Source of the DNA: Lewinellaceae bacterium | GTDB lineage: Bacteria; Bacteroidota; Bacteroidia; Chitinophagales; Saprospiraceae | Length of the DNA stretch: 64,000 bases | Direction of reading: 5' to 3' | Assembly: GCA_020636375.1 (NCBI GenBank) | Contig: JACJXZ010000003.1 | Span: 310,001-374,000, forward strand | In this document: positions 9,118 through 16,941 of the stretch, piece after piece | Position numbering within the stretch: position 1 is the first letter of the stretch | How the letters are laid out: every line of letters starts with the position of its first letter | Made by a program: the position numbers and the translations under genes | Notes under the pieces: model-generated | The model's input: the letters and a program-made list of their open reading frames with translations, nothing else | What the model was told of the DNA's origin: nothing | Databases searched by the model: none

Positions 9118-9768
9118 TTACAGCTTCAGCAGCTTAAAAGCATGCGCCCACTGGTTGCTGCGGAAGCCGGGAATGCACCACAGGATGCACAGCGGTTCGA
9201 TGGCGCGGGCTGCTTCTGCGGCACCCATATCCTCCGCTTCCCAGCCAAACTGATCGAGCACGCCGGCAACCTCCTGCTTGGCCTCTTCGTCGTTGCCGCA
9301 GATGAACATGGAGGGCTTGACGCCGCCGAAATCGGGGTTGACCATCAGGTGGCTGCCCACGCTGCTGAACACTTTGACGAAATGCGCGGCAGGGTAAGCC
9401 TTCTGCAGGCGCTCCATCAGGGAACCGTCCAGGCTGGTGAAAAACTGCAGGACGCCGTTGACGGGCGGCGCTTCCGCGATGGGGTTGGTGGCATCCATCA
9501 CGGTTTTGCCCTCCAGGTTGGCGGCGCCGGCCTGCTCCAGTACTTTCTCTGCCGCCGTGCCTTTGACCGCCAATACGATCGCGTCTCCAAAGGCAGCAGC
9601 CTCGGCAACGGACCCGACCTGGGCTTTCGTCCCGGCTTCCGCCTGCCAGCCCGCCAGCCTGGTGGCATCGCGCGTTCCCAGTTTGACCTCATAGCCGTGT
9701 TGGACAAAACCCTTCCCTAAAGCTTTGGCGACAACGCCCGATCCGAGTATTCCGATTTTTTTGCTCAT
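9118..9768 (-). CDS. NADP-binding F420-type oxidoreductase
   Basis: A 216-residue Rossmann protein of the NADP oxidoreductase/coenzyme F420-dependent family (pfam03807 type). The N-terminus KKIGILGSGVVAKALGKGF is the dinucleotide-binding loop, and TRD at the end of strand 2 suits NADP(H). VMDATNPI and KVFSSVGSHLMVNP match family positions. In bacteria lacking F420 such proteins are NADP-dependent reductases of unassigned substrate. It sits 39 bases after a co-directional marR gene, and a perfect palindrome matching the one upstream of marR lies in that gap, so MarR control is likely. A strong terminator follows the stop. Confidence 0.85.
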   Translation of the reverse strand: MSKKIGILGSGVVAKALGKGFVQHGYEVKLGTRDATRLAGWQAEAGTKAQVGSVAEAAAFGDAIVLAVKGTAAEKVLEQAGAANLEGKTVMDATNPIAEAPPVNGVLQFFTSLDGSLMERLQKAYPAAHFVKVFSSVGSHLMVNPDFGGVKPSMFICGNDEEAKQEVAGVLDQFGWEAEDMGAAEAARAIEPLCILWCIPGFRSNQWAHAFKLLKL

Positions 9769-9776
9769 GTTTTAAA

Positions 9777-9792
9777 ATTTGTATGTACAAAT
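9777..9792 (-). promoter_or_regulatory. MarR operator overlapping an internal promoter
   Basis: ATTTGTATGTACAAAT is a perfect palindrome (seven-base arms, two-base centre) in the 39-base gap between marR and the reductase. On the minus strand it overlaps a promoter: TTG (9817-9819), 21-base spacer, TATATTTG (9788-9795). Binding here would block that promoter. It matches the site upstream of marR at 14 of 16 positions. Confidence 0.65.
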
Positions 9793-9807
9793 ATAAAGAT
9801 AAAAAAA

Positions 9808-10233
9808 TTATTCTTCCAATGCCAGGGCAGCATCGTAGATGCGGCTTGTCAACGACCGGGCCTCCTCATCGCCAAGTATGGCAGCGTACTTCCGGTAAAG
9901 GCCGCTCCAGGCTGCTTTGATCTTTTCGCTGAGGGCGACCGAGGCCGGCGTGGGGAACACCAGGGTGCTCCGCCCCTCGTTCACCCGCCTGGCCAGGCCC
10001 TTCTTTTCCAGCTTCTCTACCAGCCGGGTAATGGTGGAAGGGGTCAGCATTTGCAGCTCGGCAAGCTCACCTGCCGGTATGCCGGGGTATTTGTTGATGC
10101 TCATCACCAGGAAAGCGTAACTGGGAGGCAAGCCGGTATCGGCAAATGCCTCCTCCGCCATCTTCGTGATGGCCCTCGACAGGGCGTTGGCAGAATAGTA
10201 CAGGCAGCGGCAGTAATCTTTCCGGTTTTCCAT
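9808..10233 (-). CDS. MarR-family transcriptional regulator
   Basis: A 141-residue protein of normal MarR length. The winged helix-turn-helix spans about residues 35-105, with recognition-helix segment MLTPSTITRLVEKLEKKGL and wing RRVNEGRSTLVFPT. MarR proteins are dimers that bind palindromic operators and release them on binding small phenolic or oxidative signals. The pair of near-identical palindromes, one about 25 bases upstream of its own start and one before the downstream NADP reductase, suggests autoregulation and control of that enzyme. Three cysteines near the N-terminus (CRCLYY) or elsewhere could sense oxidation, but this is speculation. Confidence 0.9.
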   Translation of the reverse strand: MENRKDYCRCLYYSANALSRAITKMAEEAFADTGLPPSYAFLVMSINKYPGIPAGELAELQMLTPSTITRLVEKLEKKGLARRVNEGRSTLVFPTPASVALSEKIKAAWSGLYRKYAAILGDEEARSLTSRIYDAALALEE

Positions 10234-10257
10234 AGGACAGGCAAGGTAAAAACTTTT

Positions 10258-10273
10258 ATTTGTACATGCAAAT
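10258..10273 (-). promoter_or_regulatory. MarR operator upstream of marR
   Basis: ATTTGTACATGCAAAT is a near-perfect palindrome (one mismatched pair) 25 bases before the marR start. It shares the ATTTGTA-N2-TRCAAAT pattern with the site at 9777-9792, which supports autoregulation. Confidence 0.6.
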
Positions 10274-10398
10274 TTTAACGCCTCTTTTCCTCCGGAAGTT
10301 TCGTTTTCAATGGGTTCGAAGAAAATTTGTTACTTTGGCCGGAAGCGGAAGTCAAAATAACCGAAAACGATTTTATCAACCAAAAAACACAATCTGAT

Positions 10399-10785
10399 AT
10401 GTCTCTGCAAAACAAGTACCGCGAAGTCCTGACCCTGGGTGAAAAATTCGGCGTGAAAGACGGCTACGTCAAAGAAGAGGACGGAGTCCTCAAGATCGGC
10501 GGCACCGCCAAAACCCAGTATGAGAAAAACCTGATGTGGGATAAGATCAAGGAGATCGGAGGCGAAAAGCCGGCCGACCTGAAAGCCGACATCCGGGTGG
10601 AGGACAAGGAAAACTTCCACGTGCATACCGTCAAGGGCGGCGATACGCTTTCCAAGATTGCCAAGACTTACTACGGGCAAGCCGGCCAGTATATGGACAT
10701 CTTCAACGCCAACCGCGACCAACTGGACAACCCCGACCTCATCAAGCCGGGCCAGGTGCTGAAAATCCCTTTCCCCAAGGCATAA
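10399..10785 (+). CDS. LysM-domain protein with BON-like N-terminus (YgaU/Kbp type)
   Basis: The ATG at 10399 (MSLQNKYREVLTLG) gives a 128-residue protein; the longer reading frame upstream is spacer. Residues about 20-70 resemble a BON domain (GYVKEEDGVLKIGGTAKTQY), and 78-126 form a LysM motif (HTVKGGDTLSKIAKTYYGQ, then IKPGQVLKIP). The architecture and length match E. coli YgaU/Kbp, a cytosolic potassium-binding LysM protein with no signal peptide, and none is visible here. Whether this homologue binds potassium is inferred from architecture only. A 17-base-pair hairpin follows the stop. Confidence 0.85.
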   Translation: MSLQNKYREVLTLGEKFGVKDGYVKEEDGVLKIGGTAKTQYEKNLMWDKIKEIGGEKPADLKADIRVEDKENFHVHTVKGGDTLSKIAKTYYGQAGQYMDIFNANRDQLDNPDLIKPGQVLKIPFPKA

Positions 10786-10790
10786 GAGCC

Positions 10791-10834
10791 TGTTTGGAGG
10801 TAGTCCCTATGTGTGCGGGGACTACCTCCAAACA
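10791..10834 (+). terminator. Long perfect hairpin after the LysM gene
   Basis: Arms of 17 bases (10791-10807 and 10818-10834) pair perfectly around a ten-base loop, starting five bases after the stop codon. No T-run follows, so it may act as an mRNA-stabilising 3' structure or a terminator. Confidence 0.5.
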
Positions 10835-10846
10835 TACTCTTTGCCG

Positions 10847-10967
10847 GTTTTAGGCCACAGGTATTAGGTTTTGGGCTTTATGAGCACCTAAAATGGACAT
10901 CTATCGCCTAAAACCTAATGCCCAAATCCTCCAAACACCAGAGGGGGCACAATTTAGCATCGCACCC
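10847..10967 (+). repeat. Intergenic repeat, copy A (inverted relative to 14648-14812)
   Basis: The segment from about 10904 to 10967 matches the complement of 14648-14712 with only a few differences, ending in GGCACAATTTAGCATCGC. Within copy A, ATTAGGTTTTGGGC (10863-10876) and GCCTAAAACCTAAT (10906-10919) form an internal inverted repeat. No coding content is apparent. Confidence 0.8.
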
Positions 10968-10974
10968 CAACTGC

Positions 10975-11703
10975 TCATCCTTCCAGCACCTCCTGCAGCA
11001 CCTCATGGGCATATATTTCGGGAAAATTCTCTATGTGAAGCCGGTAATAATCGATCAGGCGGAGCAGGAGCGACTTTCGCAGCGGGCGCTGCATGCTCAG
11101 CTCGTGGCAGGTTTCCAGTTTTTTATCCAGCAATTGATGAAGCAGCCGGCTCTCCGCCTCCCCCAAATGATGGACATGGGGTGGGGGGGCGGCGACAAAA
11201 ACCCCTTCCCGGAGGTCGAAAACCGGCGTCGCCTCCGACCATTCTTCAGCAGGCACAAAGCCCAGGAAAGAACTCAGCTCCAGCAAAAAATATAAGTGGA
11301 TATTGGCGATGGGGGCTGTCGTTTCATCCAGAAAACGGAAGCTCTGGAAAAGGAAACCGAACAGCCTTTTATTTTCCTCCGGCTCCCGGATCGTTTTCCG
11401 GGCAAATTCCGCCATGAACAGGCCCACGGCGCTTTTGCGGACGTCAAAGGGCAAGGAAGTATAAACGTGGGCGGCCCGCAACTCCTTGATCCGGTTCAGG
11501 CCCTTTTCCTGCCGGTCGTAAGCAACCATATCCACCAGAGACATGACCTGCAGCAGGCCGGGGCTGACCTTTGCCTTTTTGCTCCGTACCCCGCTGATGA
11601 TATAACTTCGCATACCCCGCTCCTCCGTATAGATATCGGCAATGATACTCGTTTCGGAGTACTTCATTGAGCGCAAAACGATGCCCCGGGTTTTGATCAG
11701 CAT
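10975..11703 (-). CDS. recO: DNA repair protein RecO
   Basis: A 242-residue protein with the RecO N-terminal OB fold (MLIKTRGIVLRSMKYSETS, IADIYTEERGM and YIISGVRSKKAK) at residues 1-80, then the helical C-terminal domain. RecO works with RecR and RecF to load RecA on single-stranded DNA coated with SSB. The usual C-terminal zinc-finger cysteines are absent, as in many bacteroidete RecO proteins. The gene ends beside repeat copy A and is divergent from an unknown exported protein gene across a 340-base gap. Confidence 0.95.
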   Translation of the reverse strand: MLIKTRGIVLRSMKYSETSIIADIYTEERGMRSYIISGVRSKKAKVSPGLLQVMSLVDMVAYDRQEKGLNRIKELRAAHVYTSLPFDVRKSAVGLFMAEFARKTIREPEENKRLFGFLFQSFRFLDETTAPIANIHLYFLLELSSFLGFVPAEEWSEATPVFDLREGVFVAAPPPHVHHLGEAESRLLHQLLDKKLETCHELSMQRPLRKSLLLRLIDYYRLHIENFPEIYAHEVLQEVLEG

Positions 11704-12043
11704 ACTTCTTAGGTTCGTTTATGGATAATCATTGCCTGCCCCGTTAATTCATCTGAAAAAAAATTACCCGCCCGCGTTAACCGGCCACCTCCTTCAAACG
11801 TCAAATATACAGACGGCAGTTCATCATTTGTCCGTTACGCCTCCGCTTATCGAAAAATGCCGGACGGTCGTCAAAAAAAATGGACAGTTGCATCCTTTTG
11901 CCTGTAAGTTTGTCTTTGCTTAGTAGAAATCACCAACAGATCAGAAATCACCAAAGCAAATGAATTTCAAACTGCTTCGCCAGAACCCATAACTCCCTGA
12001 TTTTCAATTTAAAAGCAGTTTTCACCCGGCTAAAAAGAAAATT
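11704..12043. other. Divergent gap between recO and an exported-protein gene
   Basis: This 340-base gap should carry the promoters for both neighbours. TAAGTTTG at 11905-11912 fits the bacteroidete -7 element for the rightward gene but lacks a well-spaced TTG. A near-direct repeat of 'agaaatcacca' lies around 11925-11955. I see no gene. Confidence 0.4.
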
Positions 12044-12817
12044 ATGAAAACCCTGACATTCGGCATGCTGCTGGCATGCTTCAGCTTCATCTTTTCCGCC
12101 TTCGCAACCGCGGATACTTCCTGTGCTTTCGACCTCAACGAAAATTTAACGCTTACCCATCAGCTTTACCGGTCGCTGCCCGACGGCGTATGGGCCGCAG
12201 AGACACAAAACGGACAGAAAGCTGTCCTGCAATTTCACCCCTCCGGCACCGCCGACTGGTTCACTTCCAACGCAAAAGGATTGTCCGGCTACAAAGATTT
12301 TACCTGGGCCGTGATCCCGATAAGCGAAGAGGAGGCCAGGCTCGAACTGGCCGCCAATGACCATTCCGAAAGCTTCACTTTCGAGGTAGAGCCGGCTTGC
12401 CAGAGCCTCAAACTTTCAGAACCCGATCGAGGCTTCGTCCTCAGGCTGGAACACGAAACGGCGGAATCGAAGGCCGTCCGCAGCCAAAAGGAAACGCTGC
12501 TGGCCGCCAGGTGGGAAAATACGACCTACCCCTTTGACCTGAAATCCATGGAAGGCGCCTACCTGAAATACAATTTCCAGAAGAACGGCCGGTTCGAAAG
12601 GATGCTGGGCTGCGCTTCCCGGAATATCAAAGAGGCCGGCGACTGGTGGCTGGCAAAAGACGGGCTGCACCTGGTCATGCGCCTGGACAATGGCGAGACG
12701 ACCGTCGCCGAGATCAAATACCTGGAAATGGACGAGATGGTGCTAAAACACGTCCTGAACTGTGAAGAAAGAGATTTCGCCACCGGCGACAGAGACTTCT
12801 TCTTTAACCGGCAATAA
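12044..12817 (+). CDS. Exported protein with two lipocalin-like halves
   Basis: A 257-residue protein with a signal peptide (MKTLTFGMLLACFSFIFSAFATA). Two related segments follow, each starting with a short helix then a LW/RW-containing strand: about 40-135 (SLPDGVWAAETQNGQKAVLQ) and about 155-255 (LLAARWENTT, then AYLKYNFQKNGRF). Both resemble the small lipocalin-like beta-barrels abundant in Bacteroidota, but I cannot name a Pfam family with certainty. Cysteines at about 27, 122, 185 and 240 could form disulfides in the periplasm. Function is unknown. It stands alone on the plus strand inside the block bracketed by the two inverted repeats. Confidence 0.75.
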   Translation: MKTLTFGMLLACFSFIFSAFATADTSCAFDLNENLTLTHQLYRSLPDGVWAAETQNGQKAVLQFHPSGTADWFTSNAKGLSGYKDFTWAVIPISEEEARLELAANDHSESFTFEVEPACQSLKLSEPDRGFVLRLEHETAESKAVRSQKETLLAARWENTTYPFDLKSMEGAYLKYNFQKNGRFERMLGCASRNIKEAGDWWLAKDGLHLVMRLDNGETTVAEIKYLEMDEMVLKHVLNCEERDFATGDRDFFFNRQ

Positions 12818-12924
12818 TTTTTTAGCCATAATATTTCCTGTTTTAAAAGTTGGCTCCCACGACTTGGCGAGCCAATTTTTTTTGAATGCGGGAAAGATGG
12901 GTGGAAGGGCTGGCCAGGTAAAAC

Positions 12925-13737
12925 TCATTCATTCCTTTCATAAACCGAGAGGCGGCCGTCCGGAGACAGTAAATACAGCCGTTGGCCCTGCCGGCGGGCC
13001 AGCGCCGCCCGTGCCCCTGCTTCCGGCATGGGCAGGGTTGTTTTTCTCAGGGCGGCCACATCATAGACCGACAATTCCCCTTTTTTGAACAGCTGCAGGT
13101 GGCCGTCGATCAACTGAAAATGGGTGTAACCCGGCAGGGAAAGCAGTTGGTGATATTGGCCGAAGCCGTCGAAGAGGTAGATTCCTTCCCCCGGATCATG
13201 GAGGTAAACCATATTCTCCCGGGCGACGGCCTGCTGCCCCCGCGGCGGGCGGGCCATCTGGGCGCTGAGGTTATCGCTGCTGGCCAGGACGGCCCCATCC
13301 GGAGCGATCTTCACGAGCCGAAACGTGGCCTGGTCATATACCCAGATATTGTTGTCATTCGCCAGGGCAATAGCCGTAGCGTTGACGATGTCGGAGGAAA
13401 AAAGCAGGAGCAGGCCCGTTTCATTCAGCGTGCGGTCGAGCGTGGCGATGGCCTGCAGGTCCGGATAAAACAACAGCAGGTTGAAAGGGTCGGTCGGATC
13501 GAGATAACCCAGGCTTCCCCGGGTATTATTGTTATAACGGAAGAGTTCTTTGCCTTCGGGGCTGTATTTGACCACCTCGTTGGCAGGGGTTACCAGGTAC
13601 ACCTGCCGTAGTTTGTCGAGGGTGAAGAATTTAGCCTCCACCGGCAACGTGAACAGCAGGCGGAAGGAATCTTCAGGCGCAGCCTGGCCGAAAAGGAAAA
13701 CGGGAAACAGCCAGGCCAGGATAAACAGCCCGGGCAT
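12925..13737 (-). CDS. Exported beta-propeller-like protein
   Basis: Starting at the ATG at 13737 gives 270 residues with a signal peptide (MPGLFILAWLFPVFLFGQAA). Upstream in-frame codons lie in an ACAACGG repeat and are not credible coding. The body reads as a six-bladed propeller built from short strand repeats (FTLDKLRQVYLVTPANEVVKYSPEGK, IWVYDQATFRLVKIAPDG, MVYLHDPGEGIYLFDGFG, LSVYDVAAL and LYLLSPDGRLSVY), similar to NHL or TolB-like folds. Propellers of this kind usually act as binding scaffolds. It lies downstream of lpxH on the same strand, about 100 bases away, possibly co-transcribed. No enzyme function can be assigned. Confidence 0.78.
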   Translation of the reverse strand: MPGLFILAWLFPVFLFGQAAPEDSFRLLFTLPVEAKFFTLDKLRQVYLVTPANEVVKYSPEGKELFRYNNNTRGSLGYLDPTDPFNLLLFYPDLQAIATLDRTLNETGLLLLFSSDIVNATAIALANDNNIWVYDQATFRLVKIAPDGAVLASSDNLSAQMARPPRGQQAVARENMVYLHDPGEGIYLFDGFGQYHQLLSLPGYTHFQLIDGHLQLFKKGELSVYDVAALRKTTLPMPEAGARAALARRQGQRLYLLSPDGRLSVYERNE

Positions 13738-13791
13738 TGTTCGTCGATGGTTGACTGTCGCTTGCTGCCTCCAACCGGCAACAGCCAACGC

Positions 13792-13824
13792 ACAACGGAC
13801 AACAAACAACGGACAACGGACAAC
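13792..13824. repeat. ACAACGG short-period repeat
   Basis: Imperfect head-to-tail copies of ACAACGGAC/ACAACAA words between lpxH and the propeller gene. It explains an artificial basic N-terminal extension of the propeller reading frame. Confidence 0.7.
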
Positions 13825-13834
13825 AGAAGCAGCC

Positions 13835-14629
13835 TCACGCCTTCTCCCGTTCCGCCTCCCGGTTCCCGTGAACATAGCCATCATCATTTTCAAAGAATTC
13901 AATTTCCAGGTTTTTGCCATCGAACACGGCATAGGAATTGTGGTACATCCACTCTCCCAGGTTGATATAACGGCTTTTTCCGTTTTTCAGTGTGAAGTCG
14001 ATCGGCAGGTGGCGGTGCCCGAAGATAAAATAATCGACATCCAGGCTTTCCAGTTTGCGGTTGGCATAGGCAATCAGCCATTCGCCTTCCTCTCCCAGGA
14101 AACGCTTTTTTTTGGGCTTCACTGCTCCCCGGCTTTTGCCCGACCAGTAGTTCGCCAGCCAGATGCCGAAATTGGGGTGCAGCCGCTCGAAAAGCCACTG
14201 GCAGAGGGGGTTGGCAAATACTTTTTTGATCAGTTTATAGCCGTGGTCGCCGGGGCCGAGGCCGTCTCCGTGGCCGATAAAAAAGGTCTTTCCCATCAAT
14301 TCGCAAACAACCGGCTCCCGGTAGGTGGGGATGCCCAGCTCTTCCTCGAAATAGCGGAACATCCACATATCGTGATTGCCGGTAAAGAAATAAACGGGAA
14401 TGCCGGCGTCGCGCAGGCTGGCCAGTTTGCCCAGCACCCGGGTATGCCCCTTGGGCACAACGGTTTTGTATTCGAACCAGAACTCGAAAACATCCCCCAC
14501 CAGGTAGATCGCCGCTGCATCCTCTTTGGCCTGATCGAGCCACCGGACAATCTGCTGTTCCCGCTCCCGGCTGCTCAGGCGGCCATCCACGCCCAGGTGA
14601 AAGTCCGATGCGAAATAGATTTTCTTCAT
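13835..14629 (-). CDS. lpxH: UDP-2,3-diacylglucosamine diphosphatase (LpxH-type)
   Basis: A 264-residue calcineurin-like phosphoesterase. Metal-binding motifs are all present: DFH at 9-11, GDVFEFW with Asp46, GNHDMWM with Asn85 and His86, GHGDGLGPGDHGYK with His120, and GHRH near 205. The GDG-GD-YK segment and the FGHRHLP signature are those of the lipid A enzyme, which hydrolyses UDP-diacylglucosamine to lipid X and UMP at the inner face of the membrane. It is slightly longer than E. coli LpxH (240), with a charged tail. Repeat copy B lies just upstream of its start. Confidence 0.9.
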   Translation of the reverse strand: MKKIYFASDFHLGVDGRLSSREREQQIVRWLDQAKEDAAAIYLVGDVFEFWFEYKTVVPKGHTRVLGKLASLRDAGIPVYFFTGNHDMWMFRYFEEELGIPTYREPVVCELMGKTFFIGHGDGLGPGDHGYKLIKKVFANPLCQWLFERLHPNFGIWLANYWSGKSRGAVKPKKKRFLGEEGEWLIAYANRKLESLDVDYFIFGHRHLPIDFTLKNGKSRYINLGEWMYHNSYAVFDGKNLEIEFFENDDGYVHGNREAEREKA

Positions 14630-14647
14630 GTTCTAATTGTGTATGCG

Positions 14648-14812
14648 CGATGCTAAATTGTGCCCCCTCCGGTGTTGGGAGGATTTAGGCATTAGGTTTT
14701 GGGCGTTAGGCGCCTGTTGAGTGCCCGGTTAGGCCTGGGTTGCCCCTAAAACCTACAGCCTAAGATTTACCCGGCCGGACGGACGGGCCTAAAACCGAGC
14801 AAGGGGTACAAA
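14648..14812 (-). repeat. Intergenic repeat, copy B (inverted relative to 10847-10967)
   Basis: The first 65 bases are nearly identical to the complement of the right part of copy A, and the far end (CGGTTTTAGGC-like) also matches copy A's left end. The centre is longer and more diverged. It fills the gap between lpxH and the dioxygenase gene. Confidence 0.8.
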
Positions 14813-14826
14813 AAGGAATCGCGACC

Positions 14827-15345
14827 CTACGCCTTTTCCATCACCGTCCCGCATTGATCACAGGTGCGCAGCGCTTCGGAATCCATGAATTTGGTGATGG
14901 CTGCTTTCAGTTGGGTGACGATGTCCTCCAGCTCGAAAGCCTCTTCATGCAGCTTGTTGTTGCAATTTTCACAAAACCACATCAGCTTATCCTTTTCGCC
15001 CTTGTGGCGGTAGCGCTCGATGACCAGCCCGATGGTGTTGGCCGGGCGCTGCGGGGAATGGGGGATGCGGGGAGGCAACAGAAACATTTCTCCCTCCCGG
15101 ATGGAAATATCCCGGGGGGTGCCGTCCTCATCGATGATCTTCAGCGTGATGTCGCCCTCGATCTGATAAAACAATTCCTCCCCCTCTTCCCAGTGATAGT
15201 CTTTCCTTCCATTCGGCCCGCCGACAACCATGACGATGTAGTCGTCGTTACCTTTATATACTTGCTGGTTGCCCACCGGCGGTTTGAGAAGGTGGCGGTG
15301 CTCATCCACCCATTTCCGGAGATTAAATGGTTTGGTTAGTGGCAT
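14827..15345 (-). CDS. nbaC: 3-hydroxyanthranilate 3,4-dioxygenase
   Basis: A 172-residue cupin enzyme that opens the ring of 3-hydroxyanthranilate with O2 to give 2-amino-3-carboxymuconate semialdehyde, the branch point to quinolinate/NAD or further tryptophan degradation. Metal ligands are His51, Glu57 and His96, with Arg47 and Glu110 positioned for substrate. The C-terminal rubredoxin-like iron site is intact: Cys125-x2-Cys128 and Cys162-x2-Cys165. Length and residue numbering agree closely with characterised bacterial enzymes. It is divergent from an SDR gene; no other kynurenine pathway gene is visible in the window. Confidence 0.96.
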   Translation of the reverse strand: MPLTKPFNLRKWVDEHRHLLKPPVGNQQVYKGNDDYIVMVVGGPNGRKDYHWEEGEELFYQIEGDITLKIIDEDGTPRDISIREGEMFLLPPRIPHSPQRPANTIGLVIERYRHKGEKDKLMWFCENCNNKLHEEAFELEDIVTQLKAAITKFMDSEALRTCDQCGTVMEKA

Positions 15346-15434
15346 CTGATCTTAAAGTTTTTGTTAATGTGCATATAAATTAACGAACTTTTCCCGATAA
15401 TAAGAAAAGTCTGCAACCTATAACAAACCAAATC

Positions 15435-16220
15435 ATGAACTTAGGACTAAAAGGAAAAAATGCCCTGGTCTGCGGCAGCAGCAAAGGCATCGGCAAGGCA
15501 GCCGCTATCGAGATTGCCGGCCTGGGCGCCAATGTGACGCTCGTATCCCGTTCGGCAGACGCCATGGCCGACATCATCCACGAACTGGATCACAGCCAGG
15601 GGCAACGCCACGATTTCCTGGTGGCGGACTTCAGCAATACCAGCGACCTGAAACGCAAGGTTCACGCCCTGGTAGGGGGCAAACCCATCCACATCCTGGT
15701 CAACAACACGGGGGGGCCTCCCGCCGGCCCCATCCTGGACGCTGAAGAAGCCGCCTTCGTGGATGCCTTCACCAAACACCTCCTCTGCAACCACCTTCTG
15801 GTGCAGGCCGTCGTGCTGGGCATGAAAAAGGAAGGCTACGGCCGGATCATCAACGTGATCTCCACCTCCGTGAAAGCGCCGCTCGACAACCTGGGCGTAT
15901 CCAATACGGTGCGCGCCGCCGTGGCCAACTGGGCCAAGACCCTGGCCAACGAGCTGGGGCCGGCCGGCATTACCGTCAATAACGTGCTGCCCGGCTTTAC
16001 TGACACGGAGCGCCTGCACGAGATCATCAACAATAAGGCGGAGAAAAGCGGCGCAACGCGGGAGCAGGTCATATCCGGCATGAAGGCGGGCGTCCCCCTG
16101 CGGCGCTTCGCCGACCCGTCGGAACTGGGCGCCGCGATTGCATTCCTGGCGTCGCCCGCAGCGGCCTACATCAGCGGCGTGGCCCTGCCGGTGGATGGAG
16201 GGAGGCTGAGGAATATGTAG
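15435..16220 (+). CDS. Atypical short-chain dehydrogenase/reductase lacking YxxxK
   Basis: A 261-residue classical-length SDR. The cofactor loop is GSSKGIG (residues 14-20) and NNTGG (90-94) is present. At the catalytic position, however, the usual Tyr-xxx-Lys is replaced by Ser156-Asn-Thr-Val-Arg160 (in NLGVSNTVR). This is the signature of the atypical 3-oxoacyl-ACP-reductase-like SDR subgroup (CDD BKR_like_SDR_like), whose chemistry is not established. The C-terminus (GVALPVDGG) is normal. It is divergent from the 3-hydroxyanthranilate dioxygenase gene, with 89 bases between, so a role in aromatic or tryptophan catabolism is possible but unproven. Its stop lies two bases from the convergent clpP stop. 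Confidence 0.88.
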   Translation: MNLGLKGKNALVCGSSKGIGKAAAIEIAGLGANVTLVSRSADAMADIIHELDHSQGQRHDFLVADFSNTSDLKRKVHALVGGKPIHILVNNTGGPPAGPILDAEEAAFVDAFTKHLLCNHLLVQAVVLGMKKEGYGRIINVISTSVKAPLDNLGVSNTVRAAVANWAKTLANELGPAGITVNNVLPGFTDTERLHEIINNKAEKSGATREQVISGMKAGVPLRRFADPSELGAAIAFLASPAAAYISGVALPVDGGRLRNM

Positions 16221-16221
16221 T

Positions 16222-16890
16222 TTATCCTTTTCCATTCCCGCTTTGCAGGCGCACCTCCATGGCCGGCCTTTGCAAGAGCACGACATCCCCGGTATTCCCC
16301 AGGATCTGGTCGACCAGGCCGAAGGCCTGCGCCTCCAGGGCATTCATGAACTTATCGCGGCGAAACTCCTCTTCGATCTCCCGCCAGCTGTGTCCGCTGT
16401 TGTTGCCCACGATGTGAAAGAGTTGCTTCTCCATGCGCTCCTGCTCGTGGTAGGCAATGCGCACGTCTTCGGTATACCCCTGGGCGCCACCGCCTGCCGG
16501 GTGCATGTGGATGGTGGCATGGGGTAAGGCATACCGGTGGCCCTTTTCCCCTGAAGACAGCAAAACAGTGCCCATGCTGGCGGTAACGCCCACCGCAGTG
16601 GTGTACACCGGCGCTTTCACCATTTGCATGGCGTCATATATGGCCATGCCGGCGTAGACGCCTCCTCCGGGGCTGTTGATGTACATGTTTATGGGCAGCG
16701 TACTGCTCTGGCTGTCGAGGTAAAGCAACTGGGCCACGATGAGGTTGGCCACCTGGTCGTTCACGCCCGTACCCAGAAATACAATGCGCTCTTTGAGCAA
16801 CAGGCTATAGATGTCGTAGGCCCGTTCGGACCGGTCGCTCGCGTCGATAACCATGGGCACGACGGAGGCGCTGCTTCGATTGGAAGACAT
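16222..16890 (-). CDS. clpP: ATP-dependent Clp protease proteolytic subunit
   Basis: A 222-residue serine protease subunit that forms the double-heptamer degradation chamber used with ClpX or ClpA/C. The catalytic triad is intact: Ser105 in GVTASMG, His130 in ATIHMHPAGG and Asp179 in RRDKFM. The His motif reads MHPAGGGAQG rather than the usual IHQPLGGAQG, one residue out of phase around His-Pro, which marks it as a divergent ClpP. The INSPGG and YDAMQ helices are conserved. No clpX or tig gene is adjacent, so this may be an additional ClpP paralogue. It converges tightly with the SDR gene. Confidence 0.92.
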   Translation of the reverse strand: MSSNRSSASVVPMVIDASDRSERAYDIYSLLLKERIVFLGTGVNDQVANLIVAQLLYLDSQSSTLPINMYINSPGGGVYAGMAIYDAMQMVKAPVYTTAVGVTASMGTVLLSSGEKGHRYALPHATIHMHPAGGGAQGYTEDVRIAYHEQERMEKQLFHIVGNNSGHSWREIEEEFRRDKFMNALEAQAFGLVDQILGNTGDVVLLQRPAMEVRLQSGNGKG

Positions 16891-16941
16891 AATAATAGTT
16901 TTAATGTCACTAAGGATTGATGAGGATAAGACCAGCCGGCA

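Noticed and set aside
10893..11417. Open frame of 174 codons opposite recO
   Set aside because: It starts in a repeat and runs antisense to recO with Pro/Gly-rich random composition.
13738..13932. N-terminal extension of the propeller protein
   Set aside because: It runs through the ACAACGG repeat and into lpxH; the signal peptide begins at 13737.
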